64,000 nt of DNA from Pseudomonas petrae. Lineage in GTDB: Bacteria; Pseudomonadota; Gammaproteobacteria; Pseudomonadales; Pseudomonadaceae. A program made the position numbers and the translations under genes. Below the pieces are notes generated by a model. The model had not been told where the DNA came from and did not search any database. It saw nothing but the letters and a program-made list of their open reading frames with translations. Of the stretch, positions 15,941 to 24,784 are shown piece after piece. The first letter of the stretch is position 1. Every line of letters starts with the position of its first letter. The stretch is from the NCBI RefSeq assembly GCF_021728295.1, contig NZ_JAKJXE010000018.1, forward strand, positions 1-64,000. The letters run 5' to 3'.

Positions 15941-18013
15941 ATGGCCAAAACGGACGCCCCGGCGCGCGCGCCGCAACCTACCGTCAAATCGCACCTGGCC
16001 TATACGCTCCTGAGCGGCCTGGTGCTGATGGTCCTGTACACCCTGTTGCGCGTTGCGCTGCTGGTCTATAACCGCGAAGGCATCGGTGAGACGCCGGTTT
16101 CGACGTTCGTCGAGGCGTTCGGCAATGGCCTGCGATTCGATTTGCGTCTGGTCGTGTACATCCTGATTCCCCTTCTGCTGTCCCTGTTCAGCGCGCGCAT
16201 GATGGCGGCCCGTGGGGTCTTTCGCTTCTGGCTGACGCTGGTCGCCAGCCTGACCGCGTTCTTCGGCCTGATGGAGATGGATTTCTACCGTGAATTCCAC
16301 CAGCGCCTGAATGGCCTGGTTTTCCAGTACGTCAAAGAAGACCCGAAAACCGTTCTGAGCATGATCTGGTACGGCTATCCGGTGGTTCGCTATCTGTTGG
16401 CGTGGGCACTGCTGACCTGGCTGCTGAGCCTGATCTTCAAAGGCGTTGATCGCGTAACCCGGCCGCGTGGCGGGTTCAACGTTGCCAGCGCCGACAACCG
16501 TGTGGTCGCGCCGTTGTACAAACGCGCCGTTGTCTTCCTGCTGTGCCTGGTGGTCGCGGTGATCGCCGCACGCGGCACCCTGCGTCAGGGCCCTCCGCTG
16601 CGTTGGGGCGATGCGTACACCACTGACTCCAACTTCGCCAACACCCTGGGCCTGAACGGCACGCTGACGCTGATCGCGGCGGCGAAGAGCCGAATGTCCG
16701 AAGACCGCGACAATATCTGGAAGGCGACGCTGCCTCAGGCCGAAGCCCAACAGATCGTCCGCGACATGCTGCTGACCGCCAACGAAAAGCTGATCGATCC
16801 AGACAAAGCCGCTGTGCGTCGTGACTTCACGCCGCCGCCGGCCAACACGCTGCCGATCAAGAACGTCGTCGTGATCCTGATGGAAAGCTTCGCCGGCCAT
16901 TCGGTGGGTGCGCTGGGTGACGAATCGAACATCACGCCTTACTTCGACAAACTGTCCCAGGAAGGTCTGCTGTTCGATCGTTTCTTCTCCAACGGTACGC
17001 ACACCCATCAGGGCATGTTCGCGACCATGGCCTGCTTCCCGAACCTGCCCGGCTTCGAGTACCTGATGCAGACGCCGGAAGGCAGCCACAAGCTGTCCGG
17101 TTTGCCGCAGCTGCTCAGCGCGCGCAAGTATGACGACGTGTACGTCTACAACGGTGACTTTGCCTGGGACAACCAGTCGGGCTTCTTCAGCAACCAGGGC
17201 ATGACCAACTTCATTGGCCGCAATGACTTCGTCAACCCGGTGTTCTCGGACCCGACCTGGGGCGTGTCCGATCAGGACATGTTCGACCGTGGCGCCGAGG
17301 AACTGAAAGCCCGCGAAGCCAAGGGCAAGCCGTTCTATGCCTTGCTGCAAACCCTGTCCAACCACACGCCGTACGCACTGCCGGCGAATCTGCCGGTCGA
17401 GCGCGTCACCGGGCATGGAACGCTGGATGAACACCTCACCGCCATGCGTTATTCAGATTGGGCGCTGGGTCAGTTCTTCGAGAAGGCCAAGAAAGAGCCT
17501 TACTACAAGGACACGCTGTTTGTGGTCGTCGGTGACCACGGCTTCGGCAACAACGAGCAGATCACCGAAATGGACCTGGGCCGCTTCAACGTCCCGATGC
17601 TGATGATCGCCCCGGGCCTGCAAGACAAGTTCGGCAAGCGAAGCAGCATCGTCGGCACGCAGATCGACATCGTGCCGACCATCATGGGCCGCCTGGGTGG
17701 CGATACCGTGCACCAGTGCTGGGGCCGCGACCTGCTCAATCTGCCGGCGGGAGACGAGGGCTTCGGTGTGATCAAGCCGTCGGGCAGCGAGCAGACCGTG
17801 GCGCTGGTCACCGGCAACCGGATCCTGATCGAACCCAAGGAAATGGAGCCGAAGGTGTACAGCTACGAGTTGGGCACCAAGCCCCACGCCGAGCTGATGC
17901 CGAACGCGCCGGACGTCGCCGAGTTGCGCAAGAAGCTCGACAGCTTCCTGCAGACCGCGACCAAGAGCCTGCTGGACAACACGGCAGGGGTCAAGGACGC
18001 CAAGCCACAATGA
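15941..18013 (+). CDS. LTA-synthase-like phosphoglycerol transferase / sulfatase-fold membrane protein
   Basis: A 690-aa protein with about five N-terminal transmembrane helices (residues 20-195) and a large periplasmic alkaline-phosphatase/sulfatase domain. The active-site region is VVVILMESFAGHSVGALGD, then SNGTHTHQGMFATMACFPNLPG with the presumed nucleophile T353, and later VVVGDHGFGNN with metal ligands. Gram-negative homologues act on phosphatidylglycerol to add phosphoglycerol to periplasmic glucans (OpgB-type) or to other acceptors; which one applies here is not evident. A terminator follows the stop by 16 bases. Confidence 0.9.
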   Translation: MAKTDAPARAPQPTVKSHLAYTLLSGLVLMVLYTLLRVALLVYNREGIGETPVSTFVEAFGNGLRFDLRLVVYILIPLLLSLFSARMMAARGVFRFWLTLVASLTAFFGLMEMDFYREFHQRLNGLVFQYVKEDPKTVLSMIWYGYPVVRYLLAWALLTWLLSLIFKGVDRVTRPRGGFNVASADNRVVAPLYKRAVVFLLCLVVAVIAARGTLRQGPPLRWGDAYTTDSNFANTLGLNGTLTLIAAAKSRMSEDRDNIWKATLPQAEAQQIVRDMLLTANEKLIDPDKAAVRRDFTPPPANTLPIKNVVVILMESFAGHSVGALGDESNITPYFDKLSQEGLLFDRFFSNGTHTHQGMFATMACFPNLPGFEYLMQTPEGSHKLSGLPQLLSARKYDDVYVYNGDFAWDNQSGFFSNQGMTNFIGRNDFVNPVFSDPTWGVSDQDMFDRGAEELKAREAKGKPFYALLQTLSNHTPYALPANLPVERVTGHGTLDEHLTAMRYSDWALGQFFEKAKKEPYYKDTLFVVVGDHGFGNNEQITEMDLGRFNVPMLMIAPGLQDKFGKRSSIVGTQIDIVPTIMGRLGGDTVHQCWGRDLLNLPAGDEGFGVIKPSGSEQTVALVTGNRILIEPKEMEPKVYSYELGTKPHAELMPNAPDVAELRKKLDSFLQTATKSLLDNTAGVKDAKPQ

Positions 18014-18028
18014 CCGCAGCCTGATGAA

Positions 18029-18056
18029 AACGCCCCGAGACCGGGGCGTTTTTTTT
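18029..18056 (+). terminator. Rho-independent terminator after the LTA-synthase-like gene
   Basis: A stem CGCCCCG / CGGGGCG with a 4-base loop is followed by eight T residues. Confidence 0.95.
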
Positions 18057-18181
18057 GCCTGCGGATCTATGGGGTCAGGCTGTTAGCGTCAGGCGTGTGC
18101 TGACGATTCGGGTTGAACGTCATTGCGCTGCAAGGGTCAAGATCACTAGGCCGTTGTCCGGCCTTTACTGAGGAGGCATTG

Positions 18182-18418
18182 ATGAAAGTGTGGACTATTT
18201 CGTTTCTGGACAAAGACGGCGTACAGCAAGCCCTCGATCTTGAATCCGATCACCGTCCCAGTGAAGAAGAGGCTGCGCAGCGACTTCGTCCGATCCTGTT
18301 TCCGGTCGCCAGTGATCTTGATCTGAACGACCTCGACGGTCGCACTGCCGAGCCCACCGTGAAGACACTCAAAGAGCAGAACGCGGTACAGATCATCTCC
18401 ATCGTCGAGGCTTCGTAA
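18182..18418 (+). CDS. Small hypothetical protein
   Basis: A 78-aa soluble protein (MKVWTISFLDKDGVQQALDLESDHRPSEEEAAQRLRPILFPVASDLDLNDLDGR...). GAGGAGG lies before the ATG and supports the start over the longer open frame. It has no signal peptide, membrane helix or motif I recognise. The following gene is also a small protein, 250 bases away. Confidence 0.65.
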   Translation: MKVWTISFLDKDGVQQALDLESDHRPSEEEAAQRLRPILFPVASDLDLNDLDGRTAEPTVKTLKEQNAVQIISIVEAS

Positions 18419-18667
18419 GAGGGCTGCATTTCCCGCCATCCTGCCAATTGGCAACGCACTGTCAATGGGCGTACTCTGCCAGCGAGGTCGGTGAAGCATC
18501 TACCCGAGTTTGCTTGCGTACGTATGCCCGTTTTGTAAAACGCACCGGCCTTGTCAGCGACATGCTTGAGTCCCGGGCGGCAGATGACCTGCCGCTACAC
18601 GCCTCGCCATCGAGGGGTGTTTCGGGATAGTTGAAACTCTATCTATCGTTGCATAGGAGGACGTTTC

Positions 18668-19006
18668 ATGAGCACAGCCTATCAAGAAGACGTCAGCAGC
18701 CATGTTCTGCGCTGCATGAAAGAAGGCGGTTTCGACTTCGCACGCATTCACCCCATCGAGTTCTATGCCACCTTTCCGGATGAGGACCGGGCGCGTCAGG
18801 CTGCGGAAAAATTTCGTGGCGAGTCAGTCAATGTCCAGCTCAATGCTCTGGAAGACGGTGCATGGCACCTGGAACTGAGCAAGTTGATGTATGCGACCTA
18901 CGACGGGATAGGCGACTTCGAGCAGGATTTCCAGACCGCGATTTTCGGTCTGGACGGGGAGGTTGAAGGATGGGGCGTGAAACAGGAGCTCAAGCGCCTT
19001 CATTGA
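18668..19006 (+). CDS. RraB-like ribonuclease E inhibitor family protein
   Basis: A 112-aa protein that resembles the RraB domain (regulator of ribonuclease activity B): the pattern HPIEFYATFPDEDRARQAAEKFRGESVNVQL...WHLELSKLMYATYDGIGDFEQDFQ follows the ferredoxin-like fold of the family, with the typical FxxxFPDEDxA segment. E. coli RraB binds the C-terminal scaffold of RNase E; whether this protein does is unknown. A clear AGGAGG lies seven bases before the ATG. Confidence 0.78.
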   Translation: MSTAYQEDVSSHVLRCMKEGGFDFARIHPIEFYATFPDEDRARQAAEKFRGESVNVQLNALEDGAWHLELSKLMYATYDGIGDFEQDFQTAIFGLDGEVEGWGVKQELKRLH

Positions 19007-19117
19007 CCTGGCTTCGTTGAAAGTCAGACGCGAAAACAAGGCGCAGATAGCCGAACGCTGTCTCCCGGCTCCACGACCAAGCGTGGAGCGGGAGATGCAC
19101 CGAGCTGAATCACAGGC

Positions 19118-19145
19118 AAAAAAAAGCCGCTCTCTTGGGAGCGGC
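19118..19145 (-). terminator. Orphan minus-strand Rho-independent terminator
   Basis: Read on the minus strand, the perfect stem GCCGCTC / GAGCGGC with a 6-base loop is followed by eight T residues. No protein-coding gene is evident upstream of it on that strand before the ATP-grasp gene, so it may end an antisense or small RNA transcript. Confidence 0.8.
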
Positions 19146-19414
19146 GCAAAGGGAATATCGGGTGGTGTTGCCAATAAGGTTTTGAGCCAATCGCCTTGTG
19201 AGATCCGGCGGGTTGGTCTGCGGTATGGGGCGATTATGATCAGGTGCTGTAGCGCGCGGAAATGAACTGTGACTATGCCTGCGATAGATTTTCAAAGCGC
19301 ATGACGCTTCGCCATGAAGCGTCGGGCAACGGGTCAGGGCGCATCGTGCACAGGAATGGTGCGGACGCTCCGGCTGTTTAATTCAACCCATTGATACTAA
19401 AGCGTTTATGCCGA
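19146..19414. other. Intergenic region with a hairpin, possible small RNA on the minus strand
   Basis: No convincing ORF. A perfect 8-bp hairpin (GACGCTTC-GCCAT-GAAGCGTC, 19303-19323) lies upstream, on the minus strand, of the orphan terminator at 19118-19145. The two structures could bracket a small RNA of roughly 200 nt, but no clear promoter is seen. Confidence 0.35.
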
Positions 19415-19429
19415 TGGCACGGGCCTTGC
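19415..19429 (+). promoter_or_regulatory. Sigma-54 (RpoN) promoter of the ATP-grasp operon
   Basis: TGGCACGGGCCTTGC matches the -24/-12 consensus TGGCACG-N4-TTGC at every fixed position, with GG and GC ten bases apart. The predicted transcript start is near 19441, about 25 bases before the ATG of the first gene. Confidence 0.82.
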
Positions 19430-19465
19430 GAAGGCTCTGGTGTCCATGGTGACAAGGAGTACGGC

Positions 19466-20875
19466 ATGATCCGCACCTTTTATGACGAGATGTACGATGC
19501 GGGCGGCATAGTTCGTCCGCATTATCGGGAATTCGCCCGCTGGTTGGGCGAAGCGCCGCCTGAGTTGCTCGCTCAGCGTCGGCGTGAGGCCGATCTTTTG
19601 TTTCATCGCGCCGGGATCACGTTCACGCTGTACGGCGACGAGCAGGGCACCGAGCGGCTTATCCCCTTCGATACGATTCCGCGCAGCATCCCGGCCAGCG
19701 AGTGGCGGGTGGTTGAGCGCGGTTGCATTCAGCGCGTCAAGGCGCTGAACATGTTTCTCGCTGACCTCTATCACGATCAGCGCATCATCAAGGCCGGGAT
19801 CATCCCTGCCGAACAGGTCCTCGCCAACGAGCAATACCAGTTGGCAATGCAGGGCCTGAATCTTCATCGCGACCTGTATTCGCACATCTCCGGCGTCGAT
19901 CTGGTGCGTGACGGCGACGGCACGTATTACGTGCTTGAAGACAACCTGCGTACACCCAGCGGCGTGAGCTACATGCTGGAAGACCGCAAGATGATGATGC
20001 GGCTGTTCCCCGAGCTCTTCGCCGCCCAACGCATCGCGCCGATCGATCACTACCCGAATCTGCTGCTGGACACCCTGAAAAGCTCAAGCCCGCTGGATAA
20101 CCCGAGCGTCGTCGTGCTGACCCCCGGGCGCTTCAACAGCGCGTTTTTCGAGCATGCGTTTCTGGCCCGGGAGATGGGCGTCGAACTGGTAGAAGGCGCT
20201 GACCTTTTCGTGCGCGATGACCGCGTGTTCATGCGCACCACGGACGGCCCGAAAGCGGTGGACGTGATTTACCGCAGGCTCGATGACGCGTTCCTCGATC
20301 CGCTGGCGTTCAATCCGGATTCGATGCTCGGCGTGCCAGGCCTGCTGGCCGCCTACCGCTCGGGCAATGTGGTGCTGGCCAATGCCATCGGCACTGGCGT
20401 TGCGGACGACAAGTCGGTCTACCCTTTCGTGACCGACATGATCCGTTTCTACCTCGACGAAGAACCGATCCTCAAGAACGTGCCGACCTGGCAGTGCCGC
20501 AAGCCCGAGGAGTTGTCCCACGTGCTCGCCAACCTGGGCGATCTGGTGGTCAAGGAAACCCAGGGCTCCGGTGGATACGGCATGCTCGTGGGCCCCGCAG
20601 CCACCGCCGCCGAAATCGAGTCGTTCCGGGCGCGGCTGAAAGCCAAGCCCCACGCGTATATCGCGCAACCGACCTTGTGCCTGTCGACCTGTCCAACCTT
20701 CGTCGAGAACGGCATCGCCCCGCGCCACATCGACCTTCGCCCGTTCGTCCTGGCTGGCCGCGAAACCCGTGTAGTGCCCGGTGGTCTCACGCGTGTTGCC
20801 CTGCGCGAAGGCTCGCTGGTGGTGAACTCGTCGCAGGGTGGCGGAACCAAGGACACCTGGGTGGTCGAGGATTAA
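19466..20875 (+). CDS. Circularly permuted ATP-grasp protein (type 2)
   Basis: A 469-aa protein of the circularly permuted ATP-grasp family (formerly DUF404/DUF407). Landmarks are YDEMYDAGGIVRPHY at the N-terminus, RVKALNMFLADLYHDQRI, the nucleotide-binding YYVLEDNLRTPSGVSYMLEDR, VVKETQGSGGYGMLVGP and a C-terminal DLRPFVLAG...VPGGLTRVA. Such proteins are expected to make an amide or peptide-like bond with ATP, but no substrate is established. The ATG follows AAGGAG and a sigma-54 promoter. It starts a three-gene operon with the alpha-E and transglutaminase genes. Confidence 0.93.
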   Translation: MIRTFYDEMYDAGGIVRPHYREFARWLGEAPPELLAQRRREADLLFHRAGITFTLYGDEQGTERLIPFDTIPRSIPASEWRVVERGCIQRVKALNMFLADLYHDQRIIKAGIIPAEQVLANEQYQLAMQGLNLHRDLYSHISGVDLVRDGDGTYYVLEDNLRTPSGVSYMLEDRKMMMRLFPELFAAQRIAPIDHYPNLLLDTLKSSSPLDNPSVVVLTPGRFNSAFFEHAFLAREMGVELVEGADLFVRDDRVFMRTTDGPKAVDVIYRRLDDAFLDPLAFNPDSMLGVPGLLAAYRSGNVVLANAIGTGVADDKSVYPFVTDMIRFYLDEEPILKNVPTWQCRKPEELSHVLANLGDLVVKETQGSGGYGMLVGPAATAAEIESFRARLKAKPHAYIAQPTLCLSTCPTFVENGIAPRHIDLRPFVLAGRETRVVPGGLTRVALREGSLVVNSSQGGGTKDTWVVED

Positions 20876-20887
20876 GGATGCCTGCCA

Positions 20888-21847
20888 ATGCTAAGTAGAA
20901 CTGCCTCGGATTTATATTGGATGTCGCGGTACCTGGAGCGCGCCGAGAACCTCGCGCGGATGCTCGACGTCAGTTACTCGCTGTCGCTGATGCCCCAGGA
21001 CGGACGCGGGGATGGCCTCAATGAAATCGCCATGCCACTGCTGATCACCGGAACCCTGGACGATTACCTGGAGCGCCACGGCGACCTGCACGCCGAGCGC
21101 TTGCTGCACTTTTTCGCGCTGGATGCCGAGAACCCGGCAAGCATCTTCAGTTGTCTGGGTGCGGCGCGGGCCAGTGCCCATGCGGTGCGTGGGCGGATTA
21201 CCGCAGACATGTGGGAAAACATCAACGCCACTTACCTGGAAATTCGCGGCATCGCCGAACAGGGTTTGAGTCGCTACGGCATGAGCCGTTTCTGTGAGTG
21301 GGTCAAGGAGCGTTCGCACCTGTTCCGCGGCGCAACCTACGGCACCATCATGCGCAACGACGCGTTCCGTTTCATTCGTCTGGGGACGTTCATCGAGCGC
21401 GCCGACAACACCCTGCGCATGCTCGATGCGCGCTATGAAATGCTCGAATTGCGCGGCCCGTCCGCCAACGCGGCGGCAGACAGTTCCGCCGCCGGCTATT
21501 ACCAATGGAGTGCGCTGTTGCGCGCATTGTCGTCATTCGAGGCCTACACGGAAGTCTATCGCGATGCACCGGGTGCCCGTCAGGTCGCTGAATTGCTGCT
21601 GTTGCGTGCGGACATTCCGCGCTCATTGCGTGCGTGCCTGGAGGAGCTGGACATCATTCTCGCCAGTCTGCCCGGGGCCAATGGCCGTCCCGCCCAGCGT
21701 CTGGCCGCCGAGCTGGACGCTCGCCTGCGCTACACCGGCATCGACGAAATCCTCGATGAAGGCCTGCATGAGTGGTTGAACGAATTCATTCCACTTCTGG
21801 CCCAACTGGGTAGCGTCATTCACACTTCTTACCTGGAGGCTGCATGA
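20888..21847 (+). CDS. Alpha-E domain protein (DUF403)
   Basis: A 319-aa, largely helical protein. The start MLSRTASDLYWMSRYLERAENLARMLDVSY is the diagnostic opening of the alpha-E domain, and FIRLGTFIERADNTLRMLDARYEML is its internal repeat of the same motif. The family is nearly always next to, or fused with, the permuted ATP-grasp protein, so the two probably act together. It begins 12 bases after the ATP-grasp stop, and its own stop overlaps the transglutaminase start by four bases (ATGA). Confidence 0.93.
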   Translation: MLSRTASDLYWMSRYLERAENLARMLDVSYSLSLMPQDGRGDGLNEIAMPLLITGTLDDYLERHGDLHAERLLHFFALDAENPASIFSCLGAARASAHAVRGRITADMWENINATYLEIRGIAEQGLSRYGMSRFCEWVKERSHLFRGATYGTIMRNDAFRFIRLGTFIERADNTLRMLDARYEMLELRGPSANAAADSSAAGYYQWSALLRALSSFEAYTEVYRDAPGARQVAELLLLRADIPRSLRACLEELDIILASLPGANGRPAQRLAAELDARLRYTGIDEILDEGLHEWLNEFIPLLAQLGSVIHTSYLEAA

Positions 21848-22695
21848 GACTCTCAATTAGCCACGAGACCACTTATCACTACGACGATCAGGTCCGCGCC
21901 AGCATCCAGTATTTGCGTCTGACCCCCCACGACAGCGAGCGCCAGCAGGTGTTGAGTTGGCAGTTGGCGTTGCCGCGCCCGGTGCGTGCGCAGATCGATC
22001 CCTTCGGCAATATTCTCCATGTCCTGACCCTGGACGAACCCCATGAAGCGATCGTGATCGGGGCGCGCGGGCAGGTCGAGATCGACGAGAAGCGCGAGGC
22101 AGAACATGAGACCCAGTCTTCGCTGCCGTTCCTGCGCTTCACGCGCCTGACCGAGGCTGACGAGGCGATTCGCGCCTTCGCCGCTGCGCAGACCCACAAG
22201 CGCACCGACCGCACCGCACTGATCGATATGATGCACGCGCTCAACGAGCACATCTCCTATACGCCGGGCGCTACAGCGGTCGATACCAGCGCCGCCCAGG
22301 CGTTCGCCAACCGTGCGGGTGTTTGTCAGGACCACACCCACGCGTTTCTGGCCTGCGCCCGCAGTCTTGGGGTGCCGGCGCGCTATGTGTCGGGTTATCT
22401 CTACAGTGACAGCAGCGAGCATCTGTCCAGCCATGCGTGGGCAGAGGCGTGGATTGACGACGCCTGGTACAGCTTCGATGTGACCAATCAGTTGGCGATC
22501 CCGGAGCGGCATCTGAAGCTGGCGGTCGGCCTGGATTACCTGGATGCCTGCCCGGTACGCGGCATGCGCCGTGGCGGTGGTTGCGAGCAAATGCACGCTA
22601 AGGTGGTCGTGTCGCCCTCAGCGCCGATTGCTGTTCCGACGGCTGCGAAAAAGCCTGTACCGGGGCCGATGATTCAAGTGCAACGCCAGGGCTGA
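21844..22695 (+). CDS. Transglutaminase-like cysteine peptidase family protein
   Basis: A 283-aa protein with an N-terminal bacterial transglutaminase-like beta domain (RLSISHETTYHYDDQVRASIQYLRLTP) and a transglutaminase core with an intact catalytic triad: C161 in NRAGVCQDHTHAFLACARSLG, H197 in SSHAWAEAWID and D212 in WYSFDVTNQ. Such proteins may be proteases or amidases acting on the product of the ATP-grasp partner. No signal peptide is visible. It is the last gene of the operon; the Anbu-type proteasome-like gene that often completes this set is absent downstream. Confidence 0.93.
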   Translation: MRLSISHETTYHYDDQVRASIQYLRLTPHDSERQQVLSWQLALPRPVRAQIDPFGNILHVLTLDEPHEAIVIGARGQVEIDEKREAEHETQSSLPFLRFTRLTEADEAIRAFAAAQTHKRTDRTALIDMMHALNEHISYTPGATAVDTSAAQAFANRAGVCQDHTHAFLACARSLGVPARYVSGYLYSDSSEHLSSHAWAEAWIDDAWYSFDVTNQLAIPERHLKLAVGLDYLDACPVRGMRRGGGCEQMHAKVVVSPSAPIAVPTAAKKPVPGPMIQVQRQG

Positions 22696-22923
22696 TCAAC
22701 CCGTGGCGGTCGAGCGTTCAGCTTGGCCGCCTCCGCCCGGTCTGCGCGCTATTCAGCGCGCCGGGCAGCCTTGCTCTGATCCCATCCAATTCGCCGATCC
22801 CGCACCATCCGCCCCATATTCGAGATGAACCGACGCGGTACCCGCGCGGCCGAGGTTTGCCCGTATCACACAGGAAAGCTGCGAGTCCGTCATGGGAGTC
22901 TGCGCTTGCAAAGTGCGGGGTGC
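22696..22923. other. Intergenic, nothing recognised
   Basis: GC-rich sequence between the transglutaminase gene and a small minus-strand ORF. A hairpin-prone segment (GCGCGCTATTCAGCGCGC) is at 22745-22762. No coding region is supported. Confidence 0.4.
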
Positions 22924-23025
22924 TCAGCCAAACAGCCGCGTCATGTTCGGCAAGATCAGCAGCAGCGTAGTCGCGAAGACAATTAATCCGGCCTGACGTA
23001 TTTTCGAGCGCTTGAACTTGAACAT
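22924..23025 (-). CDS. 33-aa single-helix membrane protein
   Basis: A short ORF encoding MFKFKRSKIRQAGLIVFATT followed by LLLILPNMTRLFG: a very basic N-terminus (six Lys/Arg in ten residues), one hydrophobic helix (residues 12-26), and a short tail. The codon pattern is GC-rich in third positions, and an AAAAGG box lies seven bases before the ATG. It is shorter than usual annotation limits. The composition suits a bitopic inner-membrane peptide with the N-terminus in the cytoplasm. Function unknown. Confidence 0.6.
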   Translation of the reverse strand: MFKFKRSKIRQAGLIVFATTLLLILPNMTRLFG

Positions 23026-23512
23026 GATAGATGCCTTTTCTTGTTATTCCTGAGCGACAGAAACCCATAGGCTTTCGGCGTGACCAAGGCGAGGGTTGGC
23101 AAAGGTGAGGCAAAAGAGCAGGTGCCCCGATCAGGAGATCGCGGGCGGCAGGCGCTGGGTGAAACGATTTTGTTATGGCGCCACTGCTACTGACTTAACC
23201 TTAGAGCCCGCGTGCTGTGGGGCTTAGATCGTTGAGGATTATCCAATCGCGGCTTTATAACTTCAGCACGGTTGGCGAATAGCTATCACTCAGATATTCG
23301 CTTGCTAGACGCCTGCGTGCATAACTGCCCATGTTCAATAGCTCACTACCGTTCGTCCGAGTCCGAAACTTCCCACAACCCGCTACCTTTTCAATTGATC
23401 CGGCGAAACAGCGGGCTCTGTGATATCGCTCTGTGATAGATACTCCTCCCATGACAGTCCGACTGTCGGTCTGACATATAAAAAGGCATTTCATCGGGTT
23501 AGCGAGGACAGG
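23026..23512. other. Intergenic region upstream of the thiolase gene
   Basis: Nearly 490 bases without a supported gene. The stretch is comparatively AT-rich from about 23230 to 23490 and probably contains the promoters of the small membrane ORF (minus strand, near 23040-23120) and of the thiolase/FadB-like pair (plus strand). I see no clear operator. Confidence 0.35.
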
Positions 23513-24718
23513 ATGACCGAAGCGTTTATTTACGATGCCTTGCGCACGCCGCGGGGCAGGGGCAAGCCGGACGGCGCGTTGTACAGCGTCAAGCCGGTGG
23601 ATCTGGTGGCAGGGCTGCTGAAAGAACTGCAAGTGCGCAATCACCTCGATACCCACCACGTCGATGACATTGTGCTGGGCTGCGTCACGCCCATCGGCGA
23701 TCAAGGCGCCGATATTGCCAAAACCGCAGCGCTGGTCGCCAATTGGGCTGTGAGCGTGGCCGGGGTTCAGGTCAACCGGTTCTGCGCATCGGGGCTTGAG
23801 GCGGTGAATCTGGGGGCGATGAAGATCCGCTCCGGGTTCGAGGATCTGGTGGTGGTCGGCGGCGTGGAGTCGATGTCGCGAGTGCCGATGGGCAGTGACG
23901 GCGGCGCCTGGGTGCTGGACCCGCAAACCAATTTGCACACCCACTTCACGCCCCAGGGGATCGGCGCCGATCTGATCGCAACCCTTGAGGGCTTCAGTCG
24001 CGCCGACGTGGACCTGTTCGCCGTGCAGTCCCAGCACAAGGCCGCGCTGGCGCGGGAGCGGGGTGCGTTTCGCCGTTCGCTGGTGCCGGTCAAGGACCAG
24101 AACGGCATGCTCTTGCTCGACCATGACGAGTTCATCCGCCCCGACACGACCCCGGAGGCGCTTGGCAAACTGCGCCCGAGTTTCGAGGCGATCGGCAAAA
24201 TGGGCTATGACGCTACGGCGCTGCGCGTCTACAGCCACGTCGAACGGATCGAGCACGTGCACACGCCGGGCAACAGCTCCGGCATCGTCGATGGCGCCGC
24301 TTTGATGCTGCTCGGCACCGCGCAAAAAGGTCAGGCGCTGGGGCTGCGGCCTCGGGCGCGCATTGTGATGACGGCCGTGACCAGCACCGATCCGACCATC
24401 ATGCTCACAGGCCCTGCGCCCGCCACGCGTAAAGCCCTGGCGCGAGCGGGGCTGACCATCGATGACATCGACCTGTTCGAGGTCAACGAAGCCTTCGCCT
24501 CGGTGGTGCTCAAGTTCATCAAGGACCTGGGTGTCGACCCCGACAAGGTCAACGTCAACGGCGGCTCGATTGCCCTCGGCCATCCACTGGGTGCGACAGG
24601 CTGCATCATTCTCGGCACGCTGCTCGACGAGCTGGAAGCCCGGCAGTTGCGTTACGGCCTAGCGACCCTGTGCGTCGGCGGCGGAATGGGCATTGCGACG
24701 ATCATCGAGCGGGTATGA
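23513..24718 (+). CDS. Acetyl-CoA C-acyltransferase (thiolase)
   Basis: A 401-aa thiolase that would cleave 3-ketoacyl-CoA in beta-oxidation. The acylated nucleophile is C91 in VNRFCASGLEAVN, with H357 in GGSIALGHPLGATG and the second Cys C387 in TLCVGGGMG; all three catalytic residues are intact. It has RTPRGRGKPDGALY at the N-terminus as in FadA/FadI-like enzymes. AGGA lies close to the ATG. The next gene, a FadB-like protein, follows after 66 bases, so the two should form a beta-oxidation unit. Confidence 0.93.
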   Translation: MTEAFIYDALRTPRGRGKPDGALYSVKPVDLVAGLLKELQVRNHLDTHHVDDIVLGCVTPIGDQGADIAKTAALVANWAVSVAGVQVNRFCASGLEAVNLGAMKIRSGFEDLVVVGGVESMSRVPMGSDGGAWVLDPQTNLHTHFTPQGIGADLIATLEGFSRADVDLFAVQSQHKAALARERGAFRRSLVPVKDQNGMLLLDHDEFIRPDTTPEALGKLRPSFEAIGKMGYDATALRVYSHVERIEHVHTPGNSSGIVDGAALMLLGTAQKGQALGLRPRARIVMTAVTSTDPTIMLTGPAPATRKALARAGLTIDDIDLFEVNEAFASVVLKFIKDLGVDPDKVNVNGGSIALGHPLGATGCIILGTLLDELEARQLRYGLATLCVGGGMGIATIIERV

Positions 24719-24784
24719 GCGTGGAGCACGATAGCGCTTCGCCGACCGCCTTTATCCGATAACAGTTTCAGGAAGAACGACCGC

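Noticed and set aside
15788..17434. 548-codon minus-strand open frame opposite the LTA-synthase-like gene
   Set aside because: It is a shadow of the plus-strand gene, which has clear membrane helices and active-site motifs.
22718..23113. 131-codon minus-strand ORF overlapping the 33-aa membrane ORF
   Set aside because: It has no family resemblance and no ribosome binding site, and spans GC-rich intergenic sequence in another frame.
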